From: Demequina mangrovi
GTDB lineage: Bacteria > Actinomycetota > Actinomycetes > Actinomycetales > Demequinaceae
DNA: 64,000 nt
Assembly: GCF_000759715.1 (NCBI RefSeq)
Contig: NZ_BBLU01000002.1
Span: forward strand, 232,821-296,820
Direction: 5' to 3'
Of this stretch, positions 9,064 through 16,984 are shown one piece after another. Every line of letters starts with the position of its first letter. The first letter of the stretch is position 1. Below the pieces are notes generated by a model. That model saw only the letters and a program-made list of their open reading frames with translations, was not told the origin of the DNA and ran no database searches. The position numbers were made by a program, and so were the translations under genes.

Positions 9064-10278
9064 TCATCGGCGGTAGCCGGGCCCGACGAACACGAGCACC
9101 ACGGCGACGAGCGCGAGGACCAGCGCGACCCAGGCCGGCGCGACGAAGCCCCAGCCGAGCCCGATGACGATCGCGCCGAGGCCCGTGCCCACCACCGTCG
9201 CGGCGTTGAGCGCGGAATGCGCGATCGCCGCGCCCAGCGACGGCGACGTGTGCGTCGCGTCCATGAGGTGCGCCTGCGCGGACTGCGAGAACACCTGGAT
9301 GCACGCGCCGAGCACCACGAGCGCGATGACCACCGGCCACCCGAGGGTGCCCACGAGGCCGAGAGCGAGAAGCATCGCGGCCACACCGATGATGCCGATG
9401 CGCGCGGTCAGCACCGGCGAGCGGTCGGTGAGCCGCCCGCCCGCGAAGGCACCCGCGGTCATGCCGAGCCCGAAGATCATGAGGATCACGGTGACCGCGT
9501 CGCTCGAGAAGCCGTTGGTGTCCTCGAGCAGCGGCACGATGTACGACTGGACCGCGCCGAGGCCCGCGAAGCCGACGGTGACCGTCCCGATCGCGGTCCA
9601 GAGCACGCGCCCGCGCAGCGCCGCGAGCTCGGTGCGGAATCCGACGCCGCGCGTGCCCTGCGCGGACGGGACGAAGGCCCACATGAGCACGAAGCCGGCC
9701 GCGCCGACCAGCGTGACCACGAGGTACGAGGCGCGCCAGCCGGCCTGCTCGGACAGCCACTGCATACCGGGCACGCCGATGACCGCGGCCCCCGTGAGCC
9801 CGTACATCAGCGTCGCGATCGCCTGGCCGCGGCGCTCGGCACCGAGCGCGAGGACGCCGATGTACGTCGCCGAGCCCAGCAGCGCGCCGTGCGGCAGCCC
9901 GGCGAGGAAGCGGATCCCCAGCAGCGCCTCGACCGAGGGCGCGACGACGGTGAGCGCCGAGGTGACGACGAAGACCGCGGACATCGTCAGCAGCAGGCGC
10001 CTGCGGTTCCACGCCGCGAGACCCACCATGATGACGGGCGCGCCGACCACGACCCCGAGCGCGTACGCGACGATGGTCCAGCCGATCATGTCCACGGTGG
10101 TGTCGAGCGAGCGGACCTGGTCCTGGATGACGCCTGCGGCGCCCTGCTGGGACAGGCCGATCGCGAAGGCCGCCACCACGAAGCCCGCGAGCACCAGCCC
10201 GGGATGCGCGGCGTGAGCGGTGCGGGGCATGCGCCAGCGCGGAGTGCCGGCCTCGGAGGTCGGGGGCAGAGCGGTCAT
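9064..10278 (-). CDS. MFS transporter, arabinose-efflux-like (DHA1 type)
   Basis: 404-residue, roughly 12-helix transporter. It has the motif RFLAGLPHGALLGSA seen in AraJ/PbuE-like members and a paired repeat GGRLTDR between helices. Substrate cannot be told from sequence. Its ATG overlaps the stop of the MntR-like gene (TGATG, 10278), and it is followed 40 nt later by hemC. The coupling to a metal regulator suggests export of a metal chelate, haem precursor or drug, which is inference only. Confidence 0.85.
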   Translation of the reverse strand: MTALPPTSEAGTPRWRMPRTAHAAHPGLVLAGFVVAAFAIGLSQQGAAGVIQDQVRSLDTTVDMIGWTIVAYALGVVVGAPVIMVGLAAWNRRRLLLTMSAVFVVTSALTVVAPSVEALLGIRFLAGLPHGALLGSATYIGVLALGAERRGQAIATLMYGLTGAAVIGVPGMQWLSEQAGWRASYLVVTLVGAAGFVLMWAFVPSAQGTRGVGFRTELAALRGRVLWTAIGTVTVGFAGLGAVQSYIVPLLEDTNGFSSDAVTVILMIFGLGMTAGAFAGGRLTDRSPVLTARIGIIGVAAMLLALGLVGTLGWPVVIALVVLGACIQVFSQSAQAHLMDATHTSPSLGAAIAHSALNAATVVGTGLGAIVIGLGWGFVAPAWVALVLALVAVVLVFVGPGYRR

Positions 10279-10949
10279 CAGGAGCCTTGCGGGACGAGCC
10301 ACACCGCGTCGGCGGTGGCGGGCGGGACGGTGAGCGCGGTCGCCTCCGCGGTCTCCACCCGGATCCCGCCGGAGCCATCGGGGCCCAGCACCCGTATCGA
10401 GGCGTCCAGGTTCAATCCTAGGGTCGCGAGGTCGCGCAGCACCGCGGGATCCGCATCGGACAGCCGCACGACCACCCAGTCGCCCTGCTCGGCCTCGGCG
10501 AGGTTGGTGCCGGGGACCAGGTCGATGCGGCCGCTCGCGGACGGGATGGGGTCGCCGTGGGGGTCGCGCGTGGGGTGGCCGAGGCGCGCGTCGATCGCGT
10601 CGATCATGCGCGACGAGCAGGCGTGCTCGAGCACCTCGGCCTCGTCGTGGACCTCGTCCCAGCCGTAGCCCAGCTGCGTCACCAGGAAGGTCTCGATGAG
10701 GCGGTGCCGGCGCACCATGTCGAGCGCGCGCCGCTCCCCCTCCGCCGTCAGCGTGATCGCGCCGTAGGGCTCGTGGTCCAGCAGCCCCGCCGCGACGAGC
10801 TTGCGGACGTTCTCCGACACCGTGGGCGCGGAGACGCCGAGGCGCTCCGCGAGCGCCTTGGTGGTGACGCGGGCATCGGACCACTCGGTGGCGTTCCAGA
10901 CGATCTTGACGTAGTCCTGCGCGGTCGGCGTCAGCGGGGTCTCGGTCAT
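10278..10949 (-). CDS. DtxR/MntR-family metal-dependent repressor
   Basis: 223-residue regulator with an N-terminal winged helix (ERLGVSAPTVSENVRKL recognition region, about 35-51), a dimerisation/metal domain and a C-terminal SH3-like FeoA domain (about 150-223). In IdeR/DtxR the primary metal site uses M10 and C102. Here the equivalent positions are Asp (QDYVK, residue 12) and Glu (EVLEH), the pattern of Mn-sensing MntR. The E-x2-EH pair is present. This points to manganese rather than iron. It lies 4 nt after the copC-like gene and is coupled to the MFS gene, so it may control its own operon. Confidence 0.88.
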   Translation of the reverse strand: MTETPLTPTAQDYVKIVWNATEWSDARVTTKALAERLGVSAPTVSENVRKLVAAGLLDHEPYGAITLTAEGERRALDMVRRHRLIETFLVTQLGYGWDEVHDEAEVLEHACSSRMIDAIDARLGHPTRDPHGDPIPSASGRIDLVPGTNLAEAEQGDWVVVRLSDADPAVLRDLATLGLNLDASIRVLGPDGSGGIRVETAEATALTVPPATADAVWLVPQGS

Positions 10950-10953
10950 GAGG

Positions 10954-11535
10954 TCAGTCCTCCCGGCCGCGGCGCAGCGCGATGGTGAGGGCGACGGCCG
11001 CCGCAGCGACGGCGCCGATGATGACGTAGACCGCCGGATTGGGGCCCACCTCCTCGTACACCGTGACGTGCGGGTCGGGGCTCGTGGTGATCGCCGGTCC
11101 CGCCTCCGCCGTGGCGGTGATGGTGACCGAGACGCTCGTCTCGGGGCTCGCGGTCGAAGACGCGGCGGGCTCCTCCGGGGCGTACGTGAAGGTCACCTCG
11201 CCCTCGATGGGATGGCCGTCCGATGCGACCACGCGGAAGACCAGCGTGTTCTCCCCCGCCGCCAGCGCCTCGTCCGGCACCGCCGCGCTGATGGTCTCGG
11301 TGACCGGCTCGTCGACCACCAGCGCGGTACGCGTGCCGTCGGGGGCCACGATCGCGAGCTCGTTGCCGATCTCGAGCAGCTCCTCGGTGAACTCGAGCGA
11401 GACCTCCGCGAGCTCGGACACGGTCGCCCCCTCCTCGGGGTCGGAGCCGACGAGCGCGGTGTGCGCGGTCGCGGGCGCGGCGACCGCGAGGGCCGCCGCG
11501 AGGGCGGCGAGGAGCGAGAGGACGACGCGGGGCAT
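10954..11535 (-). CDS. CopC-domain secreted copper-resistance protein
   Basis: 193 residues. It has a signal peptide ending ATAH (1-24), a CopC beta-sandwich (25-120) beginning HTALVGSDPEEG, whose first His is the usual Cu(II) ligand of mature CopC, and SDGHPIEGEV carrying the second His. A Ser/Thr-rich linker follows, then a C-terminal transmembrane helix YVIIGAVAAAAVALTIALR and basic tail. It thus resembles the CopC part of YobA/CopC proteins anchored to the outer face of the membrane. GGAGG lies 8 nt before the ATG. First gene of the run leading into mntR-like, MFS and hem genes. Confidence 0.9.
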   Translation of the reverse strand: MPRVVLSLLAALAAALAVAAPATAHTALVGSDPEEGATVSELAEVSLEFTEELLEIGNELAIVAPDGTRTALVVDEPVTETISAAVPDEALAAGENTLVFRVVASDGHPIEGEVTFTYAPEEPAASSTASPETSVSVTITATAEAGPAITTSPDPHVTVYEEVGPNPAVYVIIGAVAAAAVALTIALRRGRED

Positions 11536-11576
11536 GGCTCGATCCTCCCACGCGGCCCCGATGAGCCTTCACGGAA

Positions 11577-11598
11577 CCGTCATACGACCGTCATGCGA
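11577..11598. repeat. Tandem 11-bp direct repeat CCGTCATRCGA between copC-like and glycosyltransferase genes
   Basis: Two head-to-tail copies (CCGTCATACGA then CCGTCATGCGA) with a period of one DNA turn. They sit in the 115-bp divergent gap. The reverse strand also reads TATGAC here, a possible -10 for the copC-like gene, so the repeat could be an activator or repressor site. Confidence 0.4.
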
Positions 11599-11650
11599 CA
11601 TCAAGCACCACGCAACCGATGGTTCGCCCGGGCCCCGAAGACTGACGCAT

Positions 11651-12772
11651 GTGAAGGTCGCGCTGGTAGCCGAATCATTCCTGCCGCACACGAACGGCGT
11701 CACCCACTCGCTGCTCCGGGTGCTCGATCATCTCGCCGACCGCGGCGACGAGGCGGTCGTCATCGCCCCCGAGGCCCCCGGTGCCCCCGACGAGGTCGCG
11801 GGCGCGCCCATCGTCCATGTGCCGGCGGTCGGCTGGCCGGGCTACCGCGACGTCCGCGTCGCGCTGTCGAGCGTGCGTCGCCTCAGCCGCCTGCTCGAGG
11901 AGCTCGCGCCCGACGTGGTGCACCTCGCCTCGCCCTTCATGCTCGGGTGGGCGGCGGTGCGCGCCGCCGCGGACCTCGGGCTGCCGACCGTGGCGATCTA
12001 TCAGACGGACGTGCCCTCGTACGCGGCCGCGTACGGGATGCCGTGGGGCGAGCCTCTCCTGTGGGCCCGCGTGCGCCACATCCACACGGCGGCGGACGTC
12101 ACGCTCGCGCCCTCGACCGCGGCGATGGAGCAGCTCGCGGCGCTCGGCGTCGACCGGCTGCAGCTGTGGCCGCGCGGCGTCGACACCGCACGCTTCAACC
12201 CCGCGCACCGGGACGATGCGCTGCGCGCCTCCTGGGCGCCGCACGGCGAGGTGGTGGTCGGCTACGTCGGGCGGCTGGCGCCTGAGAAGCGCGTCGGCGA
12301 CCTCGCGGGGATCGCCGCGATGCCCGGCGTGCGGCTCGTCATCATCGGCGAGGGCCCGGAGGGGGCGCGCCTGCGCCGGCTCATGCCGCGCGCGGAGTTC
12401 GCCGGCTTCCTGGGCGGCGGGGAGCTCGCGCGGGCCGTCGCGAGCCTCGACGTCATGGTCCACCCCGGCGAGCTCGAGACGTTCGGCCAGTCGGTCCAGG
12501 AGGCGCTCGCCTCCGGGGTGCCGGTGGTCGCGCCCCGGCGCGGCGGTCCGGTGGACCTCATCGCGCACGGCTCGAACGGCCACCTCTACTCCCCTGGCCG
12601 CATCGACCACCTCGAGGCTGCCGTCGAGGAGCTCGTCGCGCTCGAGGACCTGCGCCTGCTCCAGGGCGCCCACGCGCGCATCTCGGTCGAGGGACGCACG
12701 TGGCCGCGCGTGTGCGCCTCGCTCATCGGGTACTACGAGGCGGCGATCGCCGCGAGGGCGGTGTCGCCATGA
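11651..12772 (+). CDS. GT4 glycosyltransferase, MgtA/PimB-like mannosyltransferase
   Basis: 373-residue GT-B enzyme. The N-terminus AESFLPHTNGVTHSLLRVLDHL is close to the MgtA/PimB family that mannosylates lipid acceptors in the inner leaflet of corynebacteria and mycobacteria. The C-terminal domain has VGYVGRLAPEKRVGDL and the donor-site stretch ELETFGQSVQEALASG, with the EX7E arrangement of GT4. GTG 11651 is used because the conserved motif begins directly after it; no clear ribosome site is seen. It overlaps the next gene by 4 nt (ATGA). The acceptor is unknown. Confidence 0.85.
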   Translation: MKVALVAESFLPHTNGVTHSLLRVLDHLADRGDEAVVIAPEAPGAPDEVAGAPIVHVPAVGWPGYRDVRVALSSVRRLSRLLEELAPDVVHLASPFMLGWAAVRAAADLGLPTVAIYQTDVPSYAAAYGMPWGEPLLWARVRHIHTAADVTLAPSTAAMEQLAALGVDRLQLWPRGVDTARFNPAHRDDALRASWAPHGEVVVGYVGRLAPEKRVGDLAGIAAMPGVRLVIIGEGPEGARLRRLMPRAEFAGFLGGGELARAVASLDVMVHPGELETFGQSVQEALASGVPVVAPRRGGPVDLIAHGSNGHLYSPGRIDHLEAAVEELVALEDLRLLQGAHARISVEGRTWPRVCASLIGYYEAAIAARAVSP

Positions 12773-13893
12773 GGATCGCGCAGGTCGCCAACTTCTACGG
12801 GCCGCGCTCGGGCGGGCTGCGGACGGCTCTCCACCACCTCGGGCGGGGCTACATCGACAGCGGCGACGAGGTGCTGCTCATCGTCCCCGGCGCCTGCGAC
12901 GACGAGCGGGAGACCGCGCACGGCCGCGTCCTCACGCTCCACAGCCCCGTGCTCCCGGTCACGGGCGGGTACCGCGTCATCACGCGGCTCGCGGCGGTCA
13001 CCGACGCGCTCGCCGCCTTCTCCCCCGACGTGCTCGAGGTCTCGGACCGCACCACGCTCGCCGGGCTCGGACCCTGGGCGCGCGAGCACCGCGTGCCCGC
13101 GGCCTTCCTCGCGCACGAGCGCGTCGACGGCGTGCTCTCGACCGTGCTGCGGGGTCGCATCCCCGGGGTCACGGAGATGCTCACCGACGCGCACTCGCGA
13201 TGGATCGCGGAGCGCTTCGACACGGTCGTCGCGACCACCGCCTACGCGGGCGCCGAGCTCGCGGGGGTCGGTGCGCGTGTCGAGACCGTGCCGCTGGGCG
13301 TCGACCTCGACCGTTTCCACCCGGGCCGCGCGAGCGCCGAGGTGCGCCGCCGCCACGCCCCCGACGACGTGCCGCTGCTGGTGATGGCCTCGCGGCTGTC
13401 CCGCGAGAAGCGCCCCGAGCTCGCGATCGAGGCGGTGCGCGAGCTCGGCCGCCGCGGGCGTCCCGTCCGGCTGGTCGTCGCGGGCACGGGACCGCTCGAG
13501 AGGCGCATCCGCCGCGCGGCCGCCGGGCTCCCGGTCGAGATGCTGGGCTTCGTCAGCGATCGCGACCGCTTTGCCTCGCTGCTCGCCTCGGCCGACGCGG
13601 TGATCGCCCCGGGGCCGATCGAGACGTTCGGGCTCGCCGCGCTCGAGGCGCTCGCCTCCGGCACCCCGACCATCGTCAACGCGGCGTCCGCGCTCCCCGA
13701 GGTGGTGGGCTCCGCGGGGATCGCGGCCGATGGAACCCCGGCGGCCTTCGCCGATGCGATCGGGACGATGCTCGCCCGGGACGGTCGCGCGCGTCGGGTC
13801 GCCGCGCGCGAGCGCGCGGTGCTCTTCCCGTGGTCGGCCTCCGTCGCGCGGATGCGCGCCGTGCACGCGCGATCCCTGGCGGCCGCGCGATGA
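12769..13893 (+). CDS. GT4 family glycosyltransferase
   Basis: 374 residues, second glycosyltransferase of the operon. It starts MRIAQVANFYGPRSGG, the glycine loop of GT4 enzymes. It has VPLGVDLDRFHPG (about 178-190), VMASRLSREKRPELAIEA (208-225) and PGPIETFGLAALEALASGTP carrying the EX7E pair. No transmembrane segment, so probably peripheral at the inner membrane face. Both ends overlap neighbours by 4 nt, consistent with a tightly coupled three-gene pathway for a glycolipid or cell-wall glycan. Confidence 0.85.
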   Translation: MRIAQVANFYGPRSGGLRTALHHLGRGYIDSGDEVLLIVPGACDDERETAHGRVLTLHSPVLPVTGGYRVITRLAAVTDALAAFSPDVLEVSDRTTLAGLGPWAREHRVPAAFLAHERVDGVLSTVLRGRIPGVTEMLTDAHSRWIAERFDTVVATTAYAGAELAGVGARVETVPLGVDLDRFHPGRASAEVRRRHAPDDVPLLVMASRLSREKRPELAIEAVRELGRRGRPVRLVVAGTGPLERRIRRAAAGLPVEMLGFVSDRDRFASLLASADAVIAPGPIETFGLAALEALASGTPTIVNAASALPEVVGSAGIAADGTPAAFADAIGTMLARDGRARRVAARERAVLFPWSASVARMRAVHARSLAAAR

Positions 13894-14684
13894 CCGGGCC
13901 GCGCATCGTCGCCCTCGGGGACTCGATCACCCTGGGGATCGGCGACGGCGTCCAGCGCTCGAACGGCGACGTCGGGTGGGCCGCGCACACCGCGGCCGCG
14001 CTCGGGGCCTCCTCGTTCGCGAACCTCGCGGCGAACGGCGTCCGCGCCCGGGACATGCTCGCGTCGCAGGTCCCTCGCGCGCTCGCCGAACGTCCCGACG
14101 TGGTGCTCCTCACGGTGGGCGGCAACGACGTGCTGCGCGGCGACTTCTCGCCGCTCGAGGTCGAGCTCGCGCTGGGCGAGGCGGTCGATCGTCTCGAGCG
14201 CCCCGGTCGACGAATCCTCACGGTGTCGCTCGACCGCATCGGCCTGTTCGACCTCGCGCCTCGCCGCATCGCCGACGCGATGGCCCGCCGGGTCGGCGAG
14301 GTCAACGCGGCGATCGCGCGCGCCGTGGCGCACACGGACGTCGAGGTGATCGACGGTGCGACGCTGCTCGCCTCGCTCGGCCGGCACGCGTGGCACATCG
14401 ACCGCATCCACCCGTCGCCCCTCGGGCATCGTGCGCTCGCCCGCGCCGCCGCGACGATGCTCGTCGACGACTGGGCGTGCCGCGCCGCCGTCCCGGACCC
14501 GCCCGCGCCGCCGGGACGCGCCGCCGTGGCCGCCTGGCTCGCCGTCAACGGCCTCCCCTGGGCCGTCAAGCGCAGCCGCGACCTCATCCCTCAGGTGACG
14601 ATGGTCGTCGCGCGCGAGCTCCGCGACGAGCGCCGGGCGACGCGCGGCCCGCTCGACGGACGCGCCCAGGCCTCCGACGCCTGA
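13890..14684 (+). CDS. SGNH/GDSL-family esterase
   Basis: 264 residues. Block I is VALGDSITLG (Ser near residue 11), block III GGNDVL, and the catalytic Asp/His block is DRIHPSPLGH near residue 170. There is no signal peptide, so it acts in the cytosol. Its coupling to two glycosyltransferases suggests removal or transfer of an acyl or acetyl group on the glycan or lipid they make. A C-terminal tail of about 70 residues after the SGNH core is basic and of unknown role. Confidence 0.85.
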   Translation: MTGPRIVALGDSITLGIGDGVQRSNGDVGWAAHTAAALGASSFANLAANGVRARDMLASQVPRALAERPDVVLLTVGGNDVLRGDFSPLEVELALGEAVDRLERPGRRILTVSLDRIGLFDLAPRRIADAMARRVGEVNAAIARAVAHTDVEVIDGATLLASLGRHAWHIDRIHPSPLGHRALARAAATMLVDDWACRAAVPDPPAPPGRAAVAAWLAVNGLPWAVKRSRDLIPQVTMVVARELRDERRATRGPLDGRAQASDA

Positions 14685-14702
14685 GGGATGGCGGCACGAC
14701 GA

Positions 14703-14730
14703 AGGGGCGAGGCCCCGCGGCCCCGCCCCT
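14703..14730. terminator. Bidirectional hairpin terminator
   Basis: Inverted repeat AGGGGCGAGGCC / GGCCCCGCCCCT with a 4-nt loop and one mismatch. It lies between the convergent SGNH gene and the DoxX-like gene. Confidence 0.7.
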
Positions 14731-14742
14731 CCTGTCAGCCGG

Positions 14743-15318
14743 TCAGACCAGCCAGCTCTTCTCTCCCACGAGGCCGCGCCACCATCGCCCGAGGCCGATG
14801 CTCTGGTGCTCGAGCTCGACCCACACGACGGCGAAGATCGTGAGGATGTAGATGATGTGCTCGTCGAGGATCGGGTTGGTCGACGGCAGCATCTGCGTCA
14901 TGTACATGAACAGCAGCATGAGGCCGCCGGCCCACGCTGCGACCTTGGTGCCGATGCCCAGCATGAGCGCGAGACCCACGCCCAGGAGGCCGAGCATGAA
15001 CGGCCAGTCCGTCCAGCGCTGACCGCCCAGATCGACGAAGAAGTCGTGGAACGGGCTGTTGACGTTGCCCGCGTAGACCAGGTAGCCCTCGGTGATCGGG
15101 GCGCCGTTGATCCATGCGCTGTCGCAGAACGAGTCGATGGTGAAGCTCCCGTCCTCCGCCGTGGTGCGGCAGGTCGAGAATCCGAGCCCCAGGAACTTGT
15201 CGAGGAAGGCCCAGAGGAAGTAGAAGCCGAGCGCGATGCGGGTGATGCTCAGCATCACCCAGCCGAAGCCGCTGCGCGTGCTCGTGCTGCTCGTCGTCGT
15301 CGATTCGGTCGTGTCCAT
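14743..15318 (-). CDS. DoxX-like integral membrane protein, copy 1
   Basis: 191-residue membrane protein with four hydrophobic helices (about 20-40, 90-110, 115-140, 148-168) and an extracytoplasmic loop between helices 1 and 2 carrying STCRTTAEDGSF and FCDSAW. The two cysteines are kept in the paralogue. The DoxX family is tied to terminal oxidases and thiol/quinone redox membrane complexes, but the role of such actinobacterial members is not established. GGGAGG lies 5 nt from the ATG. About three quarters of residues match the next gene upstream, so this is a tandem duplication. Confidence 0.8.
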   Translation of the reverse strand: MDTTESTTTSSTSTRSGFGWVMLSITRIALGFYFLWAFLDKFLGLGFSTCRTTAEDGSFTIDSFCDSAWINGAPITEGYLVYAGNVNSPFHDFFVDLGGQRWTDWPFMLGLLGVGLALMLGIGTKVAAWAGGLMLLFMYMTQMLPSTNPILDEHIIYILTIFAVVWVELEHQSIGLGRWWRGLVGEKSWLV

Positions 15319-15447
15319 CTCTGCCTCCCGGGGGTGCGATCAGGTGCGTGCCAGGGCTCGGGCGCCCTGAGGACGCCGTCGTCCGTGATCCCCACGCTAC
15401 TCCCGGAACCTCACATCCGCGCTGGAAGCGGACGAAAAGCGCATGAG

Positions 15448-15486
15448 CGCACGAGGGCCCCGCGCGTCGCGCGGGGCCCTCGTGCG
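15448..15486. terminator. Very strong hairpin terminator
   Basis: A perfect inverted repeat of 17-19 bp (CGCACGAGGGCCCCGCG and its complement) with a minimal loop, just beyond the stop codon of DoxX copy 2. It should separate the transcripts of the two paralogues, with copy 1 started from its own promoter in 15319-15440. Confidence 0.8.
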
Positions 15487-15494
15487 GCGGGCGG

Positions 15495-16076
15495 TCAGAC
15501 CAGCCAGGCGTTCTTCTTCACGACCTCGAGGCTCCTCCACCACGAGCCGAGCCCGATCGCCTGCCGGCTCAGCTCCACCCACACGATGCCGAAGATCGCG
15601 AGGATGTAGACGATGTGGTCGTCGAGGATCGGGTTGGTGCTGGGGAGCATCTGCGTCAGGTACATGAACAGCAGCATGAGGCCGCCCGACCAGGCCGCGA
15701 TCTTGGTGCCGATGCCGAGCATGAGCGCGAGCCCGACGCCCGCCAGTCCGAGCATGAACGGCCAGTCCGTCCAGCGCTCGGCGCCGAGGTTCACGAAGAA
15801 GTCGTGGAACGGGCTGTTGACGTTGCCGCCGTACACCAGATAGCCCTCCGTGACGTGGCCGCCGTTGACCCACGCCTTGTCGCAGAGCGCGTCGATGGTG
15901 AAGCTGCCGTCCTCTGCGGTGGTGCGGCAGGTGGAGAATCCGAGCCCCAGGAGCTTGTCGATGAACGCCCACAGGAACACGAATCCGAGCGCGATGCGGG
16001 TGACGCTCAGCATCGCGAGGCCGAACTTGCTGACGGTTGCGGTCGCCGTGTCGGCGACCTCCGAGTTGACTGCCAT
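15495..16076 (-). CDS. DoxX-like integral membrane protein, copy 2
   Basis: 193 residues, four predicted helices, same loop cysteines (STCRTTAEDGSF and LCDKAW) as copy 1. Two ATGs are in frame, 16082 and 16076. AAGGAG ends only 1 nt before the first but 7 nt before the second, so 16076 (MAVNSEV) is the better start. Differences from copy 1 are concentrated at the N-terminus and the final 25 residues, while the membrane core is nearly identical, suggesting shared function with different regulation or partners. Confidence 0.8.
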   Translation of the reverse strand: MAVNSEVADTATATVSKFGLAMLSVTRIALGFVFLWAFIDKLLGLGFSTCRTTAEDGSFTIDALCDKAWVNGGHVTEGYLVYGGNVNSPFHDFFVNLGAERWTDWPFMLGLAGVGLALMLGIGTKIAAWSGGLMLLFMYLTQMLPSTNPILDDHIVYILAIFGIVWVELSRQAIGLGSWWRSLEVVKKNAWLV

Positions 16077-16165
16077 TGTCATTCTCCTTCGTCGCGGGCC
16101 TCGTGGGCCCTGAGCGCCGGGGTAGCGCCTGTTCCGAACCTAGGGAGCAGATGATCCCCCTGGTA

Positions 16166-16179
16166 GGGACCGAGGTCCC
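16166..16179. promoter_or_regulatory. Palindrome GGGACC-GA-GGTCCC upstream of DoxX copy 2
   Basis: Perfect 6-bp arms around a 2-nt centre, about 90 bp upstream of the start. The core GGGAC...GTCCC is shared with DosR/DevR hypoxia boxes, though the outer bases fit poorly. It is a possible operator and is not present in the same form upstream of copy 1. Confidence 0.3.
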
Positions 16180-16213
16180 GACCGGTGACGCATCAACGTT
16201 ATGGCGCTGGATG

Positions 16214-16846
16214 TCAGGCGAGCTGCGTGTCGAGGTAGGCCTCGAGCAGGCCCGCCATGTCGACCTCGGGGTCGAGCAGCCACTGGACCTGGAGCCCATC
16301 CATGAGCGCGACGAGCTGACGCGCGGCGACCGACGGATCCGTGCGGGCGGCGAGCTGCCCGCCTGCCGCGAGCTCCGCGAACCCGCGCGTGAGGTCGGCG
16401 ACCAGCGACGCGTAGCGGCGGCGGAAGTACTCGTGCGCGGGATGGTCCCGGCCCGTCGCCTCGGCGGACAGGGTCGCGTACAGCTCCACCACGCCCCGCT
16501 GCGTCGCGTTGAGCCGCGCGGTCGCAACCAGGTGCTCGAGCATCGCGTGCGCGCCGAGGTCGCCGAACCCGTCGCCCCCGTCCGCCTGGTCGCGCCGCGA
16601 GAGCACCGCCATGAGCAGGTCGGCCTTGGTCGGGAAGTGGTAGAGCAACGCGGGATGCGTGAGGCCGCACCTCGCGGCGATCTCGCGCACCGAGGTGCCC
16701 CGGAAGCCCGCCTCGGCGAAGGCCTCGAGGGCGGTGTCCAGGATGAGGGTGCGCGTCTCCGCGCCCCGGTCCGAGAGCTCGCGCGTCGCCTTCACGCCAG
16801 GCGTCCCCGCCATCGCCACGCCCTTGACACCCCGCGTCCCCGCCAT
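16214..16846 (-). CDS. TetR-family transcriptional regulator
   Basis: 210 residues from ATG 16846. The HTH is FAEAGFRGTSVREIAARCGLTHPALLYHF (split as helices 2-3, about residues 42-70), typical TetR/AcrR. The C-terminal ligand domain ends LEAYLDTQLA. Start choice is unusual: a 33-nt tandem duplication supplies two in-frame ATGs (16846 and 16813), each preceded by a purine-rich AAAGGGG or AAGGGC. Upstream ATGs at 16861 and 16933 have weaker sites. Divergent from the GH3 gene, with a palindrome between them, so control of the GH3/MFS operon is likely. Confidence 0.85.
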   Translation of the reverse strand: MAGTRGVKGVAMAGTPGVKATRELSDRGAETRTLILDTALEAFAEAGFRGTSVREIAARCGLTHPALLYHFPTKADLLMAVLSRRDQADGGDGFGDLGAHAMLEHLVATARLNATQRGVVELYATLSAEATGRDHPAHEYFRRRYASLVADLTRGFAELAAGGQLAARTDPSVAARQLVALMDGLQVQWLLDPEVDMAGLLEAYLDTQLA

Positions 16847-16858
16847 CGCCACCCCTTT
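16781..16858 (-). repeat. 33-nt tandem duplication carrying ribosome site and start codon of the TetR gene
   Basis: The encoded units are MAGTRGVKGVA and MAGTPGVKATR. Each repeat includes a Shine-Dalgarno-like run, the sequence GTGGCG and an ATG, 33 nt apart. The duplication leaves the reading frame intact, so two N-terminal forms differing by 11 residues may be made. Confidence 0.65.
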
Positions 16859-16927
16859 CATCCCGACGCATCCCGGCTCATCCCGACGCGCCGGCGCTAT
16901 CGGTTGCAACGTTTCGACAGTCGTTTT

Positions 16928-16939
16928 TACCATGTGGTA
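16928..16939. promoter_or_regulatory. Candidate TetR operator TACCA-TG-TGGTA
   Basis: Inverted repeat with 5-bp perfect arms in the intergenic region, 45 bp before the GH3 start. A second short palindrome, GTTGCAAC, lies at 16903-16910. Either could be bound by the divergent TetR protein. Confidence 0.4.
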
Positions 16940-16984
16940 GAACTCGCATCAGGATATCTCCCGCATCGCGCGAAAGGAACCGTC

